Assembly (NCBI GenBank): GCA_900769985.1
Contig: CAAGIS010000143.1
Coordinates: 1 to 64,000, forward strand
Direction: 5' to 3'
Origin: Spirochaetia bacterium
Lineage (GTDB): Bacteria > Spirochaetota > Spirochaetia > Treponematales > Treponemataceae
DNA: 64,000 nucleotides
Shown: in pieces, positions 16,439 to 25,482 of the stretch
Layout of the letters: each line of letters begins with the position of its first letter
How positions within the stretch are numbered: position 1 is the stretch's first letter
Program-made: the position numbers and the translations under genes
Notes under the pieces: model-generated
Told to the model about the DNA's origin: nothing
Database searches by the model: none
Seen by the model: only the letters and a program-made list of their open reading frames with translations

Positions 16439-16867
16439 AGGGATATTTTAGCATAAATTTATCTTTTTAGTCATAGAAAACAGTGGCTGTCAGCTGCTTG
16501 CAGGACATACCCTAATAAAAATTTTTACCGAATCTTATTATATCTATAGAAAGAATTTTGAATTCGTAGCGCGAGTATAATCCGACATCTGCCAGACAAT
16601 CGAAATTTAAAACTACAACCGACTGAACGCCACACAGAGAATTGCTCCTGCAATTCTCGTAGCGCGAGCTAACCCTGTGTTTGTGAGACAATTGAAATTT
16701 AAAACTGCACTCCTAAACGCCTATAGAGAATTGCTCCTGCAATTCTCGTAGCGCGAGATAAACCAAGTGCTAGTAAGCAATCGAAATTTACTCGCGCGCT
16801 ACTTGCCAGTATCCCCTCCATTCATTAAAATATTACCAATACTTATTTATTGTGTAGAGTTTAACTT
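16439..16867. other. Gene-free gap with hairpin repeat array
   Basis: No convincing gene lies in these 429 bases. The left part should hold the hsdR promoter (a TATAAT on the minus strand near 16545-16550 and TAAAAT just before the ATG). The middle is filled by the ~90-bp repeats, and the right end holds the upstream region of the glgX gene. Confidence 0.7.
16550..16800. repeat. Three ~90-bp tandem repeats with internal hairpins
   Basis: Units start with AATTC(TC)GTAGCGCGAG at about 16562, 16653 and 16742 and each contains CAATCGAAATTTA (or a close variant) about 35 bases later. Two units carry a perfect 9-bp stem with a TCCT loop (16638-16659 and 16727-16748). The array ends near 16800 with CTCGCGCGCTAC, an inverted version of the GTAGCGCGAG motif. 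It may be a REP-like element, a small RNA or a protein-binding array. Confidence 0.8.
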
Positions 16868-19018
16868 ATGTATAACATGAATGTTCTTGAGGGTTCGCCT
16901 TATAATCTTGGAGCAACGGTTACAAATCAGGGCATTAATTTTGCTATTTTTTCGCGTGATGCAACTCGAGTAATGCTTTGTTTTTTTGAAAGCGCATCAT
17001 CTGCTGCACCGTATGCGATTGCCGAGTTTGATCCTGAAAAAAATAGAACAGGAGACATCTGGCATGCTTTGATTCCAGATGCAAAACCTGGCTCACTTTA
17101 TTTGTACAGAATTGACGGTCCTCGTGACATACACAAAGGACTTCGCTTTGATTTTAGCAAGTACCTGCTTGACCCTTATGCAAAAGCACTTTCAGAAGGC
17201 TCTGTTTACAAACACCTTGAAAAAATTGGCGTAAATGCCTGCGATTCAATTTATGTTCCTAACAGGGAACCTGACCAAATCGAACTTTTCCCCAAGTGCG
17301 TTGTAATCGATGACAAAGAATTTGACTGGGAAGACGACGTTCCGATTAACCGTCCGCTGAATGAGTCAATCATTTACGAAACACATTTAAAAGGTTATAC
17401 AGCTTCAAGTTCTTCCGGCGTAAGCTGTCCGGGAACATACAAAGGATTTATCGAAAAAATCCCTTATTTAAAAGAACTTGGAATTACCGCCGTCGAGTTC
17501 CTTCCACTTTATGAATTTGACGAAAACGAAAATGGAAATATAAATCCAAAGACAGGGGAACGTCTCAAGAATTTCTGGGGTTACAGTACAATCGGATTTT
17601 TTGCGCCTAAACAGAGTTATTCTTCTGATAAAACACCCGGTGGATGTGTCAGGGAATTCAAGCAGCTTGTAAAGGAACTTCACAAAGCCGGCATCGAGGT
17701 TATTCTTGATGTAGTTTACAACCATACGGCAGAAGGCAACGAAAACGGCTCTACGTATGAGTTCAAGGGAATACAGAACGACGTCTACTATCAGCTTACT
17801 GAAGGCGACATGCAGTATTACAAAAATTTTTCCGGCTGCGGAAATACTGTAAACTGCAATCATCCTGTAGTACGCGATTTTATTATGGACAGCCTTCGTT
17901 ACTGGGTTACACAGATGCATGTTGACGGATTCAGATTTGACCTTGCTCCGATTTTGTGCCGTTCTCAGACAGGGCAGCTTTTGACATTCCCGCCTTTGAC
18001 AAACCAGATTGCAGAAGACCCTATTTTGCGCAATACAAAAATCATTGCAGAACCTTGGGATGCTGCAGGCGGCTATCTTCTCGGACGGTTTCCGGGCGGA
18101 CGATGGAGCGAATGGAACGACAGATATCGCGATGACATCAGGCGTTTTATCCGCGGTGATGAGTATACGTCAACTGCTGCTGCAACACGTCTTGCAGGAA
18201 GTTCTGATTTGTATTTATATTCAGATAGAAAACCGTATAATTCAATCAACTTTATTACAGCCCATGACGGTTTTACAATGAATGACCTTGTCTGCTACAA
18301 CGGCAAGCACAACGAAGAAAACGGCGAAGAAAACCGTGACGGCTCTGACAATAACTGTTCGTATAATCACGGATTTGAGGGCGCATGCTTTAATGCAAAA
18401 ATTGAACAGCTTAGAGTTCAACAGATAAAAAATTTCTTTGGCTGTCTGCTTTTGGCGCAGGGAACTCCGATGTTTGTTGCAGGTGATGAATTCCGCAGAA
18501 CTCAGAACGGAAACAACAATGCCTACTGTCAGGATAATGAACTTGCATGGGTTGACTGGACTCTGGCAGAAAAAAATAAATCACTTGTACGCTTTACAAA
18601 AGAATTAATCAGATTCAGAAAAGCTCATCCGATTTTTAGCCGCTTTCACTTTTTTGGCGAAACGGAATCAGAAAAGAAAAACGGCGTTGATTTAGTCTGG
18701 TATGATTTTGACGGCCGCGTTCCTGACTGGAGCAAGTTGAACAGGTTTTTGGCATGCGAAATTCTAGGAAGCCGTTATAAAAAAGATGACGGAACTGAAG
18801 GTTCAAACTTATATATAGGAATAAATACAGACCGTCACGATATTGCCGTAATTCTTCCTGCGCTCGAAAAAGACAAAGTATGGGCTAGAGTTCTTGATAC
18901 TTCTTATCCTGATGAAACTGATATAATAGAAGAAGGTAAAGAAGAAACCCTTCCATCGCAGAAACGTTATATAATTCCTGCAAATTCGATGGTTCTTCTT
19001 ATGAGCAAGAATAAATAA
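16868..19018 (+). CDS. glgX: Glycogen debranching enzyme (GlgX/isoamylase type)
   Basis: This 716-residue protein has an N-terminal carbohydrate-binding beta domain ('GSPYNLGATVTNQGINFAIF'), a GH13 barrel and a C-terminal beta domain. GH13 motifs are clear: 'DVVYNHTAEG' (about residue 280), 'GFRFDLAP' with the nucleophile Asp (about 357), 'IIAEPWDAAG' with the acid Glu (about 397) and 'FITAHDGFTMND' (about 463). It cleaves alpha-1,6 branches of glycogen after trimming by phosphorylase, which is the next gene. The size fits GlgX/TreX. A weak -10 (TAGAGT) lies seven bases before the ATG and no ribosome site is visible. Confidence 0.94.
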   Translation: MYNMNVLEGSPYNLGATVTNQGINFAIFSRDATRVMLCFFESASSAAPYAIAEFDPEKNRTGDIWHALIPDAKPGSLYLYRIDGPRDIHKGLRFDFSKYLLDPYAKALSEGSVYKHLEKIGVNACDSIYVPNREPDQIELFPKCVVIDDKEFDWEDDVPINRPLNESIIYETHLKGYTASSSSGVSCPGTYKGFIEKIPYLKELGITAVEFLPLYEFDENENGNINPKTGERLKNFWGYSTIGFFAPKQSYSSDKTPGGCVREFKQLVKELHKAGIEVILDVVYNHTAEGNENGSTYEFKGIQNDVYYQLTEGDMQYYKNFSGCGNTVNCNHPVVRDFIMDSLRYWVTQMHVDGFRFDLAPILCRSQTGQLLTFPPLTNQIAEDPILRNTKIIAEPWDAAGGYLLGRFPGGRWSEWNDRYRDDIRRFIRGDEYTSTAAATRLAGSSDLYLYSDRKPYNSINFITAHDGFTMNDLVCYNGKHNEENGEENRDGSDNNCSYNHGFEGACFNAKIEQLRVQQIKNFFGCLLLAQGTPMFVAGDEFRRTQNGNNNAYCQDNELAWVDWTLAEKNKSLVRFTKELIRFRKAHPIFSRFHFFGETESEKKNGVDLVWYDFDGRVPDWSKLNRFLACEILGSRYKKDDGTEGSNLYIGINTDRHDIAVILPALEKDKVWARVLDTSYPDETDIIEEGKEETLPSQKRYIIPANSMVLLMSKNK

Positions 19019-19138
19019 AAAGCAAATAGGAAAAAACTACCAAAATAAATGAAAAACGGTATATAGACAAAGACTTGATTAAAAATGTAAAATAAGTTAT
19101 TGCACTTGCCGCTCAGGCGGTTTTAATAGGAGTAAAAG

Positions 19139-21592
19139 ATGACTTTTGATGCTGAAAAGTTTAAAGCCGGATTAGTAGAACGTTTAAAACGTCAATACGG
19201 CAAAGATATTGCACATGCAAACAGCCATGATTTGTATGATGCAGTGGCTGCTTGTACTCGCGAAATGATTACAAGCAACTGGATGGCAACTCGTGCTGAA
19301 TACGAAAAAAAGCCGGTAAAACAGCTTTACTATTTTTCTGCTGAATTTTTGATGGGACGTGCTCTTAGTAATAACCTTATAAATCTTCAGATAAAAGATG
19401 CTGTAAAAGAAGTTCTTTCGGGAATGAATATTGATTACAACCTTGTAGAAGACCAGGAACCTGATGCAGGTCTTGGTAACGGAGGTCTTGGACGTCTTGC
19501 AAGTTGTTTCCTTGATTCCCTTGCAACTCTTGATTATCCAGGACATGGTTACGGTATCCGTTATGAATACGGTATGTTTGAACAGCATATCGAAGACGGC
19601 TATCAGGTTGAATATCCTGACAACTGGTTAAGACATCGTGATCCTTGGGAAATCAAGCGTTCAGACCTTGCAGTAACTGTAAAATTTGGCGGAAATATTG
19701 CTTATGGAAAAACTCCTGACGGACGCGACAGATTCTATCTTGAAAATGCCGAAGAAGTAATCGCAACGCCATACGATATGCCGATTATCGGTTATGATAC
19801 AAATACTGTAAATACACTTCGCCTTTGGGAAGCTACAAGCGCAGATGGTTTTAACCTTCAGCTTTTTAATGACATGCAGTATAACCGCGCTGTTGAAAAA
19901 CAGAACAGTGCAGAAAACATCAGTCGCGTACTTTATCCGAATGACAACGGCCCTTCTGGTAAAGCACTCCGCTTAAAACAGCAGTATTTCTTCTCAAGTG
20001 CAAGTTTGCAGGATCTTGTTCATCATTTTGTTGCAAACTTTGGCCCTGATTTTAAGAAATTTCCTGATTATCATATCATTCAACTTAACGATACTCATCC
20101 TGTAGTTGCAATTCCTGAATTAATGAGAATCTTCATCGATGAATACGGACTTGGCTGGGATGAATCTTGGGCAATCGTTCAGAAAACTTTTGCTTATACA
20201 AACCATACTATTCTTGCAGAAGCTCTTGAAAAATGGCCTATTGAAATTTTCCAGGGACTTTTGCCTCGTATTTATCAGATTGTTGAAGAAATCAACCGTC
20301 GCTTTGTTGAAGATTTGCGCGAAAAATATCCTGATGATTACGAAAAACATAACCGTATGTCGATTATCGGCGGCGGAAAAGTTCGCATGGCATGGCTTGC
20401 AATTCACGCAGCTTTCAGCGTAAATGGTGTTGCAGAACTTCATACTGAATTACTTAAAAATCAGGAATTAAAAGATTGGTCAGCTCTTTATCCTGAAAAA
20501 TTCAATAACAAGACAAACGGTGTTACACAGCGCCGCTGGCTTTTGAATGCAAACCCTGCACTTTCTGATTTTATTACAAAAAGAATTGGAAGCGGTTGGG
20601 AAAAAGAATTGACAAAATTAAAAGGGCTTGAAAAATATGTTGATGACGATGCTTCTCTTGAAGAACTCATTGCTATTAAACAGGCTAACAAACAGGCTCT
20701 TGCAGATTACCTCAAGCACAAACAGAATGATTTCCTTGATCCAGAAAGCATTTTTGACGTTCAGGTTAAGCGCCTGCATGAATACAAACGCCAGCTTTTG
20801 AATGTCCTGCACATTATGTATCTGTATAACCGTCTTGTTGAAGATCCTCATTTTGATCCTCCTGCAAGAACATTTATTTTTGGTGCAAAGGCTGCATCTG
20901 GTTATCGCCGTGCAAAGTCAATCATCAAATTAATCAATACAGTTGCAGACCGTGTAAACAATGACCGCCGTGTGCGTGGAAAACTTCGTGTTGTATTTGT
21001 AGAAAACTACTGCGTAACAGCTGCTGAAAAGATTTTCCCTGCAGCAGATGTTTCTGAACAGATTTCTACGGCAGGTTACGAAGCTTCGGGAACTTCTAAT
21101 ATGAAGTTCATGCTTAACGGTGCTTTGACACTCGGAACAATGGACGGTGCTAACATCGAAATCTTTGAAGAAGCTGGTAAAGAAAACGGATTCATCTTTG
21201 GTCTTACAAGCGACCAGATTATCAAGATGGAACAGGAACATTCTTACAAACCGTCTGAATATCTTGCACGTAATCCTCAGCTTGCAAAAGTTGTAGAACA
21301 GCTTATCGATGGTACTTATGATCCTACTCATCAGATTTTCAAGGAACTTCATGATTCTCTTGTTTATGGTGTAGAAGGTCAGCGTCCTGACGTATTCTAT
21401 GTACTTGCAGATTTTGATTCATATTGCAAGGCTCAGGAAGAAATTGCTGCAGCATATGCAGACAAAAAAGCATGGGCTAAAAAGACATTGATTAACATTG
21501 CAAACAGCGGTAAATTCTCAAGTGACCGTACAATCGAAGATTATGTTCGTGACATCTGGCACTTAAAGAAACTTGTTGTATCTGGCAAATAA
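19139..21592 (+). CDS. glgP: Glycogen/starch phosphorylase
   Basis: This 817-residue protein is a full-length GT35 phosphorylase. It has 'EDQEPDAGLGNGGLGRLA' near residue 105 and the pyridoxal-phosphate site 'EASGTSNMKFMLNGA' near residue 655, whose lysine carries the cofactor. It releases glucose-1-phosphate from the ends of glycogen chains. The ribosome site TAGGAG is eight bases upstream. With glgX it forms a glycogen breakdown pair, suggesting that the cell stores glycogen. A hairpin terminator follows. The gene is preceded by 120 non-coding bases, so it may have its own promoter. Confidence 0.97.
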   Translation: MTFDAEKFKAGLVERLKRQYGKDIAHANSHDLYDAVAACTREMITSNWMATRAEYEKKPVKQLYYFSAEFLMGRALSNNLINLQIKDAVKEVLSGMNIDYNLVEDQEPDAGLGNGGLGRLASCFLDSLATLDYPGHGYGIRYEYGMFEQHIEDGYQVEYPDNWLRHRDPWEIKRSDLAVTVKFGGNIAYGKTPDGRDRFYLENAEEVIATPYDMPIIGYDTNTVNTLRLWEATSADGFNLQLFNDMQYNRAVEKQNSAENISRVLYPNDNGPSGKALRLKQQYFFSSASLQDLVHHFVANFGPDFKKFPDYHIIQLNDTHPVVAIPELMRIFIDEYGLGWDESWAIVQKTFAYTNHTILAEALEKWPIEIFQGLLPRIYQIVEEINRRFVEDLREKYPDDYEKHNRMSIIGGGKVRMAWLAIHAAFSVNGVAELHTELLKNQELKDWSALYPEKFNNKTNGVTQRRWLLNANPALSDFITKRIGSGWEKELTKLKGLEKYVDDDASLEELIAIKQANKQALADYLKHKQNDFLDPESIFDVQVKRLHEYKRQLLNVLHIMYLYNRLVEDPHFDPPARTFIFGAKAASGYRRAKSIIKLINTVADRVNNDRRVRGKLRVVFVENYCVTAAEKIFPAADVSEQISTAGYEASGTSNMKFMLNGALTLGTMDGANIEIFEEAGKENGFIFGLTSDQIIKMEQEHSYKPSEYLARNPQLAKVVEQLIDGTYDPTHQIFKELHDSLVYGVEGQRPDVFYVLADFDSYCKAQEEIAAAYADKKAWAKKTLINIANSGKFSSDRTIEDYVRDIWHLKKLVVSGK

Positions 21593-21637
21593 TCAGTATT
21601 TTTGAAGAATACGTAAAATTCGAATTACTGTGTTTTG

Positions 21638-21682
21638 AAGACTTGTACATTTGTATTTTCAAGTGTGCAAGTCTTTTGCTTT
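21638..21682 (+). terminator. Terminator after glgP
   Basis: A 12-bp stem (AAGACTTGTACA at 21638-21649 with TGTGCAAGTCTT at 21664-21675, one G-U pair) is followed by a short T-rich tail. Confidence 0.7.
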
Positions 21683-21718
21683 ATCAAATAGTCTGCCTTA
21701 TTTTTTAATTTGATTTTT

Positions 21719-22609
21719 ATGGAAAAAAAAATAATAAATTTTTTGGCGAGTGCAGGACTTATTATTACGGCTGCAATCTGGGGTTTTGCTTTTGTAGTTG
21801 TAAAAGACAGTCTTGATTTTGTTCCTCCTGTATATATGGTTGCAATCCGTTATTCCATTGCAGTAATCGTGCTTGCCGTTGTTCTTAATAAAAAGCTGAA
21901 AGTATTAAACGGCTCATACTGGCTTCACGGTATTGTTACAGGGCTTATGCTTGCAGGCGGTTACATAACTCAGACAATCGGCTGTAATTTTACGACGGCA
22001 GGAAAAAACGCTTTCTTAACGACTGTTTATGTTATTTTAATTCCTCTTATAACATGGTCTTTAAATAAAAAACGGCCGCACCTTGCAGTCTTTGTTTCTG
22101 CCATTATGGCAGTTGCAGGAGTCGCTCTTCTTTCTTTGCGAAACGAAAACAGTTCTTCTTTGTCGATGAATATCGGCGATGTCCTTACTCTCGTGTGCGG
22201 ATTGTTTTATGCACTTCACATCGTCTTTACATCGCGCTTTACTAAAACCGAAAATCCGGTAATTATAACTTTTTTGCAGTTTCTGGTGGCAGCTGTCGTT
22301 TCATGGGGAATTGCGTTTTTGTGGGAAGGGCGTTTTCCTGTCGCCGTGCTGAACAATTCAAAGGTTGTTATGTCGATGCTTTATCTTGGAATTTTCAGTT
22401 CGCTGATTGCATTTCTATTGCAGAATGTATGTTTAAAATATATGGAATCATCGTTTGCGTCTTTGTTTCTTTCTCTTGAATCTGTTTTTGGTGTTTTGTT
22501 CAGTGTGGTATTCCTGCACGAAAAAATGACGCCCGTGATGATTGCAGGCTGTGTCCTGATTTTCCTTGCAATAACGATTGCCGAACAGTTTAATCGGGAG
22601 GAAAAATGA
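21719..22609 (+). CDS. DMT-superfamily (EamA) transporter
   Basis: This 296-residue membrane protein has ten hydrophobic segments in two EamA repeats (about residues 10-140 and 155-290), with the typical 'ITAAIWGFAFVVVKD' start. Such carriers export amino acids, metabolites or drugs. The start was taken at ATG 21719; a TTG three codons earlier is possible. Its stop overlaps the start of the amino-acid binding protein (ATGA), so both are made together, which points to amino-acid or related substrates; this is inference. Confidence 0.88.
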   Translation: MEKKIINFLASAGLIITAAIWGFAFVVVKDSLDFVPPVYMVAIRYSIAVIVLAVVLNKKLKVLNGSYWLHGIVTGLMLAGGYITQTIGCNFTTAGKNAFLTTVYVILIPLITWSLNKKRPHLAVFVSAIMAVAGVALLSLRNENSSSLSMNIGDVLTLVCGLFYALHIVFTSRFTKTENPVIITFLQFLVAAVVSWGIAFLWEGRFPVAVLNNSKVVMSMLYLGIFSSLIAFLLQNVCLKYMESSFASLFLSLESVFGVLFSVVFLHEKMTPVMIAGCVLIFLAITIAEQFNREEK

Positions 22610-23403
22610 AAAAAAATCGTAAATTGTGTTTTGCAATTTTCCTTGCAACAGAAATTTGTTTTGCGTTAAGTTCCTGCGTAAAAAAGGAGAATGCAGAAAA
22701 TGAAAATGCTTTAACGATTAAAGACGGCATTTTAATGATTGGCACGGAATACGGATATCCTCCTTTTGAGTATCTCGATTCTGACGGAAAGACTTTGATT
22801 GGCTTTGACGTTGACTTGTGGAATGAACTTTGCAGAAGAATGAATTTAGTTCCGCAGTATTTTGACACTCAGTGGGCAGGGATTTTTTCAGGGCTTGAAG
22901 CTCGCAGATACGATTGCATTATTTCTGCCGTGACGATTACAAAAGAACGCAAGGAAAAATTTTTGATAACAGAACCTTATGTTCAAAACTCAGAATGTTT
23001 TATCGTGCAGAAAACAAATCCGGCTTTGATAGATTCTCCAGATAAGCTGAAAAATTTAAAAGTTGCGTATCAGGCAGAGACTGTAAGCGATGTTTATGTT
23101 TCTGAATTGCTGTTAGACGGAAATCAGTTTAAAACTTTTGAATATGACAAATTGATGGACGCATTTGATGACTTGAAATTTGGAAGGATAGATGTTGTAG
23201 TTGCAGAAAGTGTTGCTGCAAGAAACCTTGTAAAAGAAAATCCTGAAGTTTTTAGGATTGATTTTATAGGTGAGCCTGATGCATTTTTTGGGATACTTGT
23301 AAATAAATCAAATTCTGCACTTTTTGAAAAAATACAGTCAATATTAAACCAGATGTATGACGACGGGTTTATGAAAAAAATTGAAGACAAATGGCTAAAA
23401 TAA
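22606..23403 (+). CDS. Family 3 amino-acid-binding lipoprotein
   Basis: This 265-residue protein has lipobox LSSC (Cys24) and a PBP family 3 binding domain: 'IGTEYGYPPFEYLDSDGK' near residue 46, 'GFDVDLWNELCRRM' near 66 and 'WAGIFSGLEARRYDCIISA' near 90. The family binds polar amino acids or related compounds in the periplasm for ABC importers. No matching permease or ATPase is adjacent, so the partner genes must lie elsewhere. The start codon overlaps the DMT transporter stop. A strong bidirectional terminator follows directly. Confidence 0.9.
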   Translation: MKKNRKLCFAIFLATEICFALSSCVKKENAENENALTIKDGILMIGTEYGYPPFEYLDSDGKTLIGFDVDLWNELCRRMNLVPQYFDTQWAGIFSGLEARRYDCIISAVTITKERKEKFLITEPYVQNSECFIVQKTNPALIDSPDKLKNLKVAYQAETVSDVYVSELLLDGNQFKTFEYDKLMDAFDDLKFGRIDVVVAESVAARNLVKENPEVFRIDFIGEPDAFFGILVNKSNSALFEKIQSILNQMYDDGFMKKIEDKWLK

Positions 23404-23432
23404 AAGCGCCTTTTTAAGGCGCTTGTGTTTTA
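23404..23432. terminator. Bidirectional terminator
   Basis: The stem AAGCGCC/GGCGCTT (23404-23410, 23418-23424) has a T-rich loop side and serves both the binding-protein gene and the convergent symporter gene. Confidence 0.8.
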
Positions 23433-24647
23433 TGCACGATGGCGTTCGATTGTTTTTGTGTTGTTTGCTACGATATATGTTCCGAACATCGCAGTTGCCG
23501 CATCAAATAAAGCGGCAAACGAACCGATGATTGCTGCTGCAGGTTTTAAAAGAAGATAGCCTGTTTCCATTCCGCGTCCGTACATTGTACAGAGAACAGT
23601 CAGCGCAACAAAAGTTCCGCCTGTAGGCATTCCTCCAAGAATAAACGAAAGCAAAAATGCAGTTATCGAAATCCACATCATATCAAGAAATTCAATGTTC
23701 AGCGTTGAGTATGAGCGCCAGATTACGACAAAACTGATTGTAACGACGAGCGCAGAACCTCCTCGCGCAAAAATAGAAAACAATGGGTATGCAAAACCGT
23801 TTGTTCTCTGTCTGATTCCTAGCCTTTCTTTACCGAGCCTCATGTTAACAGGCAACGTCAAGTTTGTATCTCCGCTGAAAAATGAAGTTATAAACGGAAC
23901 GATACACGCATGAAGGACTTTAAAAGGCTTTCCGCCGCGGCAAAGTGCCCTTACAATCAATGGATAAATTATTCCTGCGACGATTATAAAATCGACAGTA
24001 AGCATTATTATTAATGGCGTAAAGACACCGCTTTTTATTACTGACTTAAATTGAATAGTCCAGTTGCACATAATTGCAATTATTCCGATTGCAATTATGT
24101 CAGTAAACAGTGTCGAAATGTTAAAGAACAGCTCAGAAAGTGAATCTGTCAGAGAAAGAATCGGCTTTAAATTTGAGTGTTCCATGCAGCAGCCTGCACC
24201 GACTATAAGCGCAAAAATAAAGCACGGCAGTAAAAAGGAACCGTGAGAAAGAGATTCAATACTTGAAAAAGGAATCATCTCTCTTATCAAGTTCTGAATG
24301 TCAATTGTAGAAACTTGCGAAACTTTTTCTGTAATGATTGGAATTCTCGGAAGCTTTACAAGTACAATTGATAAAAAGCCTAAAAGTGTCAAAAGCAGAG
24401 AAGACCCGATAATTACACAGACTGTCCATATAGTAGTTTTGCCGACAAGTTTTGCATCGTTCAGTCTGTATACTGCCATAATCCCGGAAAAGAAAAGAAG
24501 CGGAACTAGAATGTAACGTCCCAGCCGGACAAAAATTTCTGTTATGAAATTTAATATTGAAACTCCTTGCAGTGAATCAAATGGCAAGATTAATGCCGAT
24601 GCAAGCCCAAGTGCTATTCCGATTAAATATTTTATCCAAATTTTCAT
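23430..24647 (-). CDS. DAACS-family dicarboxylate/amino acid:cation symporter
   Basis: This 405-residue membrane protein belongs to the glutamate/C4-dicarboxylate symporter family (GltP/SstT/DctA). It has about eight helices, a hairpin loop region with 'GDTNLTLPVNMRLGKERLG' near residue 255 and a late glycine/threonine-rich region 'GGMPTGGTFVALT' near 345, which form the ion and substrate sites. It imports amino acids or dicarboxylates with sodium or protons. ATG 24647 was chosen over ATG 24653 because TATAAT (24655-24660 on the minus strand) lies exactly seven bases before it and no ribosome site exists. Confidence 0.9.
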   Translation of the reverse strand: MKIWIKYLIGIALGLASALILPFDSLQGVSILNFITEIFVRLGRYILVPLLFFSGIMAVYRLNDAKLVGKTTIWTVCVIIGSSLLLTLLGFLSIVLVKLPRIPIITEKVSQVSTIDIQNLIREMIPFSSIESLSHGSFLLPCFIFALIVGAGCCMEHSNLKPILSLTDSLSELFFNISTLFTDIIAIGIIAIMCNWTIQFKSVIKSGVFTPLIIMLTVDFIIVAGIIYPLIVRALCRGGKPFKVLHACIVPFITSFFSGDTNLTLPVNMRLGKERLGIRQRTNGFAYPLFSIFARGGSALVVTISFVVIWRSYSTLNIEFLDMMWISITAFLLSFILGGMPTGGTFVALTVLCTMYGRGMETGYLLLKPAAAIIGSFAALFDAATAMFGTYIVANNTKTIERHRA

Positions 24648-24654
24648 AATCATT

Positions 24655-24660
24655 ATTATA
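24655..24660 (-). promoter_or_regulatory. Extended -10 box of the symporter gene
   Basis: The minus strand reads TGC-TATAAT, an extended -10, seven bases before ATG 24647. The -35 is weak. It overlaps the -35 region of the divergent promoter at 24667-24696, so the two may compete. Confidence 0.6.
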
Positions 24661-24666
24661 GCATGT

Positions 24667-24696
24667 TTGTATAAGATTGAAAATATATGTTATAAT
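24667..24696 (+). promoter_or_regulatory. Promoter of the 24704 gene, leaderless type
   Basis: TTGTAT (24667-24672), 18 bases, and TATAAT (24691-24696) with an extended TGT lie seven bases before the ATG. No Shine-Dalgarno is present. Confidence 0.65.
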
Positions 24697-24703
24697 AACG
24701 TTT

Positions 24704-25474
24704 ATGGAAAAGACAATTTTGATTGCTGGTAAGGATTTGCCAGATGGACTTGAGTTTGCAGACGGTGCATTAATGACTGGCAGAAATGTCGTTGCGGCGA
24801 CTTCTGGCAGTTCTGAGATAAAGCATGCAACAGAGGGCGAAACTGTTACTGTGCTATGGAATAAAATGTCGCCTGTTTCTGCACGTTCACTTGTACTTGA
24901 ATGTGAAAACCATTTCAGGCGTCTGGATGAAGCCGTGCTTTATTTTGATGAAGCATATTTTGCGCAGAAATTTGACGGAATGAACTGCGAAAACTGTTCA
25001 GTCGGAAATGATGAGATGGTTCTTGGTTTTCAGTATTTGGTTCAGGAAATACTTTCTAGGTTTGAAAAGCGGTTTGCAATTGATTATGCGCTTGATAGCA
25101 ATATAAAACCTGCAAAACTTGTTTTTATATTGAAGACATCACCGTCAGAAGTTGATATATTAAAAAACAATTCCCTTCGTAATACTGTTGCTTGTGCTTC
25201 AGGACCGTTTGTTGCAGCAGCAAGTGCGGCTTTTCTTTCTCTTGCAGAGAACATTGCTGCGATGTTTGGCGGCCGTGATTTTGTCAACGTAGTACTTGTA
25301 AAGGCAGATGTTTCTATGGAATTGTGCAAGTCTGACAGGGCTTTTTCTAATTGGCTTTGCAATTATATGAGCGGAATTGATGAGTTAAAACATAAAATGA
25401 ACGCAAAGCAGAGTCTGAACTGGATAAAGGCCGGCGCAAAAGTTCCGTCAAATTCATTCAACTTTTTTAAGTAA
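24704..25474 (+). CDS. Conserved-looking hypothetical protein, Rossmann-like
   Basis: This 256-residue soluble protein begins 'KTILIAGKDLPDGLEFADGA', a beta-loop-helix start like short-chain dehydrogenases, but it lacks a clear GxxxGxG and the Tyr-x3-Lys pair, so enzyme activity is uncertain. The C-terminal half has an Ala-rich helical stretch ('ASGPFVAAASAAFLSLAEN') as in SDR folds. No signal peptide or membrane segment is seen. The start at 24704 is set by the promoter spacing; a longer frame would begin within the promoter. It is followed after nine bases by the MgtC-like gene. I do not know its role. Confidence 0.7.
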   Translation: MEKTILIAGKDLPDGLEFADGALMTGRNVVAATSGSSEIKHATEGETVTVLWNKMSPVSARSLVLECENHFRRLDEAVLYFDEAYFAQKFDGMNCENCSVGNDEMVLGFQYLVQEILSRFEKRFAIDYALDSNIKPAKLVFILKTSPSEVDILKNNSLRNTVACASGPFVAAASAAFLSLAENIAAMFGGRDFVNVVLVKADVSMELCKSDRAFSNWLCNYMSGIDELKHKMNAKQSLNWIKAGAKVPSNSFNFFK

Positions 25475-25482
25475 AAAAAATT

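Noticed and set aside
16550..16800. CRISPR array
   Set aside because: The repeats are about 90 bp apart, imperfect and contain the spacers' own repeated motifs; there are only three units and no cas genes.
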